Both the position numbers and the translations under genes were made by a program. Positions 6,321 to 8,342 of a stretch of DNA of 8,342 bases are shown in pieces. Below the pieces are notes generated by a model. It saw only the letters and a program-made list of their open reading frames with translations. It was not told the DNA's origin and made no database searches. Numbering within the stretch: position 1 is the first letter of the stretch; the number at the start of each line of letters is the position of its first letter. The stretch comes from an uncultured Rikenellaceae bacterium (GTDB lineage Bacteria; Bacteroidota; Bacteroidia; Bacteroidales; Rikenellaceae): positions 1 through 8,342 of the forward strand of contig CASDWR010000176.1 in assembly GCA_949284665.1 (NCBI GenBank). Direction: 5' to 3'.

Positions 6321-7085
6321 TCATCTTTTGTTTTCGAACAGGACACGGCAGGCGGTATCGTATCCGCAGGTGAAAATTTCTTCGGCTTTGTCGAGGTCCG
6401 TGTTGGCGTATTTATCGAGGCCCTGCGGTTCGATAAGCAGGTCGCATTCGGCGATGTCCTTGAAGATATTGGCGTGCGACATGAAATTATAGGTGCGCAT
6501 GGCAACTCCCATGATATTCAGCCGGTATTTCTCTTCTGCGTGGATTGGGCTGACATTGATGGCGATGACTTGACGGCATTCGTGTCGGATAGTAGATACG
6601 GGCAAGTTCATGAGCACTCCGCCGTCCACATAGTATGTGCCTTCGATTTTAATCGGTGCGAAGACGATCGGCATGCTGCAAGAAGCGGCGACCCGTTCGG
6701 CGATTGCTCCTTTGCGGAACGAAACGCTGCGCCCGTGATCGAGATCGGTTGCTGTGCACGAAAACGGGATACGCAGTTCTTCTATGTTCCGAACACTCAA
6801 TTTTGATCGCATGAAATCGATACACTCGTCGAGTCGCAGCAAACCGCCCGGAGCACGGGTTGGTTTGGTAAAGCGGAAGAAACTGGCGTTGGCGAAGAAC
6901 TGCAGAATTTCATATGGTTCGTAACCGTCGGCCAGGAAGGCCCCTGCCAATGCTCCGGCGCTTACGCCCGAAATGATGTCGGGTCGGATATTGTGTTCAA
7001 ACAGGGCTTGAATGGCTCCCAGATGGGCCAATCCTTTGATGAATCCTCCGCTGAGGGCGAAACCGGTTTGATAAATTTTTTCCAT
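6321..7085 (-). CDS. Patatin-like phospholipase family protein
   Basis: A 254-residue cytoplasmic-type patatin (PNPLA/RssA-like) lipid acyl hydrolase, expected to cleave fatty-acyl esters with a Ser-Asp dyad. The nucleophile elbow GVSAG places Ser42, and Asp154 lies in VDGGVLMNLP. The oxyanion loop is SGGFIKGLAHLG (residues 12-23) rather than the usual GGGxRG; I recall the same FALSGGFIKG form in other Bacteroidota patatins, so it is probably a family variant. Only the core domain is present: no signal peptide, membrane segment or outer-membrane barrel. ATG at 7085 is 3 bp after the MATE stop codon, so translation is probably coupled and the two are in one operon. The substrate is unknown; membrane-lipid turnover is an inference from the family. 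Confidence 0.93.
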   Translation of the reverse strand: MEKIYQTGFALSGGFIKGLAHLGAIQALFEHNIRPDIISGVSAGALAGAFLADGYEPYEILQFFANASFFRFTKPTRAPGGLLRLDECIDFMRSKLSVRNIEELRIPFSCTATDLDHGRSVSFRKGAIAERVAASCSMPIVFAPIKIEGTYYVDGGVLMNLPVSTIRHECRQVIAINVSPIHAEEKYRLNIMGVAMRTYNFMSHANIFKDIAECDLLIEPQGLDKYANTDLDKAEEIFTCGYDTACRVLFENKR

Positions 7086-7088
7086 GTA

Positions 7089-8342
7089 TCAATCGTTGAG
7101 GGCGATGAATTTTCGGAGTTTGAGTCGGTAACGTCGGTTAAGCAGATAGGCTGCCGTTGCGAGTCCGAGGATAAATCCGATCCACAGGCCGGGAGCATCC
7201 CAACCGAAAACGAACGCACACAGATAGCCGATCGGAAGGTTGATTACGATGTATGCGATGAAGGCGATGGCCATGATGGGTTTAACGTCCTGGATTCCCC
7301 GCAGGATTCCGATAGAGATACATTGCAGCCCGTCCGATATCTGGAATACGGCAGCAAAGATGAGCAAAGTCGATGCCAGACGGATGACCTCGGGGTCGGA
7401 CGTGAAGAGCATGGGGATGTATCGGCGCAACAGAATGAACAGGAGTGCCGTAATGGCATTCCACATCAGTCCGATCCGATAGGATACGTTGGCGTATCGT
7501 TTGATTTCGGCAAAATCTCTGCGGCCGAATTCATGGCTAACGCAGATAGTTGCGGCCGATCCGATACCCAGTACGATCATGAAGGCGAGATTTGAGATGA
7601 CTGTGGCAATTTGGTTTCCTGCCAGTTCTACGGTTCCGATCCAGCCCATCATGATTCCTGTGAGGGCGAAGGCGGAACCTTCCATCAGCATTTGCAATGA
7701 GATGGGGGTGCCGACCTTCAGTAACGACCGGAATCGTTCGCCGGAGAAGTTACGGATTGAAAAGAGGGACAGATAACGTTTGAGCGAGTCTCGTTTCCAG
7801 AAATAGGCGATGATGAAAATTGGGGTACAGATACGCGATATGAGGGTAGCCAGTCCGGCACCGGCGGCCCCCATCGGTTCGGCCCCCAGATTCCCATAGA
7901 TGAAAATCCAGTTAAAGAAAATATTGATAAGGTTCGAGGTGATGATGATCGCCATGGCCACTTTGGTGTTGCCGATGCCTTCGAGGAACTGTTTGAAGGC
8001 GGCGAACAACATGAAAGGGAGAATCGACCATGTGATGTATTTGAAATAGGGGATGGCCTGTTCGATCACTTCCCGAGGTTGTCCCATGTGGTGCATCAGC
8101 GGAATGATTCCCATCAGCAGTCCGAAGAGAATGAGTCCGATGACCGAGTAGAGCAAAACGGAGTGCTGAAGGTAGGAGGCGGAAATTCTGTGGTTTCCCT
8201 GAGCGTACATTTCACCGACGAGCGGAGTGATTCCGAGCGACAGTCCTACTCCCATGATAAAGAAGATGAAGAACACCGCACCTCCGAACGATACGGCAGC
8301 CAGCGGAGTGGCTCCGAGACGACCCACCATGGCGTTGTCTAC
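7089..8342 (-). CDS. MATE family multidrug/metabolite efflux transporter, N-terminus cut off
   Basis: An inner-membrane, ion-coupled exporter of the multidrug and toxic compound extrusion family (NorM/DinF-like). The visible 417 residues are almost entirely hydrophobic helices arranged as two MatE repeats. The N-terminal repeat begins at the window edge in the typical VDNAMVGRLG motif. It continues with FLEGIGNTKVA and GAEPMGAAGAGLATLISR; the second repeat holds VGTPISLQMLMEGSAF and ELAGNQIATVISNLAFMI, and later LFTSDPEVI. The open frame runs through the window end without a start, so roughly 20-40 N-terminal residues are missing, judged from the usual length of about 440-460. The ATG at 8330 is an internal Met, not the start. 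The stop at 7089-7091 is 3 bp before the patatin ATG. The substrate cannot be predicted from sequence. Confidence 0.95.
   Translation of the reverse strand, partial: VDNAMVGRLGATPLAAVSFGGAVFFIFFIMGVGLSLGITPLVGEMYAQGNHRISASYLQHSVLLYSVIGLILFGLLMGIIPLMHHMGQPREVIEQAIPYFKYITWSILPFMLFAAFKQFLEGIGNTKVAMAIIITSNLINIFFNWIFIYGNLGAEPMGAAGAGLATLISRICTPIFIIAYFWKRDSLKRYLSLFSIRNFSGERFRSLLKVGTPISLQMLMEGSAFALTGIMMGWIGTVELAGNQIATVISNLAFMIVLGIGSAATICVSHEFGRRDFAEIKRYANVSYRIGLMWNAITALLFILLRRYIPMLFTSDPEVIRLASTLLIFAAVFQISDGLQCISIGILRGIQDVKPIMAIAFIAYIVINLPIGYLCAFVFGWDAPGLWIGFILGLATAAYLLNRRYRLKLRKFIALND

Noticed and set aside
5743..6492. Plus-strand open frame opposite ricT and the patatin end
   Set aside because: Antisense to the conserved PSP1 and patatin coding regions, with no domain of its own.
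6993..7595. Plus-strand open frame opposite the patatin start and MATE end
   Set aside because: Antisense to two convincing genes; its acidic composition mirrors the hydrophobic codons of the transporter.
1..8342. CRISPR array, transposon ends, tRNA genes or a defence island
   Set aside because: No regularly spaced direct repeats, transposase or integrase motifs, tRNA-like cloverleaf or defence-family domains were seen on either strand.

Overview
The window looks like ordinary chromosomal DNA from a member of the Bacteroidota, most likely order Bacteroidales. The evidence is a Porphyromonas-type dipeptidyl-peptidase 5, a GldH-like lipoprotein next to a PSP1/RicT protein, a Bacteroidota-type TrmB, start codons with no clear Shine-Dalgarno sequence, and a candidate TAnnTTTG promoter element. 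From memory, the TrmB N-terminus looks closest to Alistipes and other Rikenellaceae; this is a soft inference that only a tree could settle. I see no insertion sequence, integrase, CRISPR array, tRNA or rRNA, and no clear sign of horizontal transfer.

Layout, with six of seven genes on the minus strand. Positions 1-51 are the tail downstream of dpp5 and contain a perfect hairpin. Positions 52-2187 are dpp5, a serine exopeptidase predicted to be a lipoprotein, directly downstream of a Nudix hydrolase (2195-2812). The Nudix gene diverges across an 80-bp gap from the only plus-strand gene, a small SRPBCC/START-like protein (2893-3309). That gene converges on trmB across a 222-bp gap without a confident gene. 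Positions 3532-6192 form a tight minus-strand operon read ricT, gldH, trmB, with a good promoter element just upstream of ricT. Positions 6321-8342 form a second minus-strand pair, a MATE-family transporter (N-terminus cut by the window edge) followed after 3 bp by a patatin-like lipase.

How the genes may work together: the dpp5/Nudix pair joins peptide catabolism at the cell envelope to a nucleotide-pyrophosphatase-type enzyme, with no obvious biochemical link. The ricT-gldH-trmB operon joins a likely iron-sulfur regulatory protein, an envelope lipoprotein and a tRNA-modifying enzyme. The MATE and patatin genes are probably translationally coupled. I did not find a clear new defence or mobile system. 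The points most worth a second look are the extra cysteine cluster and long basic tail of RicT, the start-less coding-like frame in the 3310-3531 gap, and the non-canonical oxyanion loop of the patatin.
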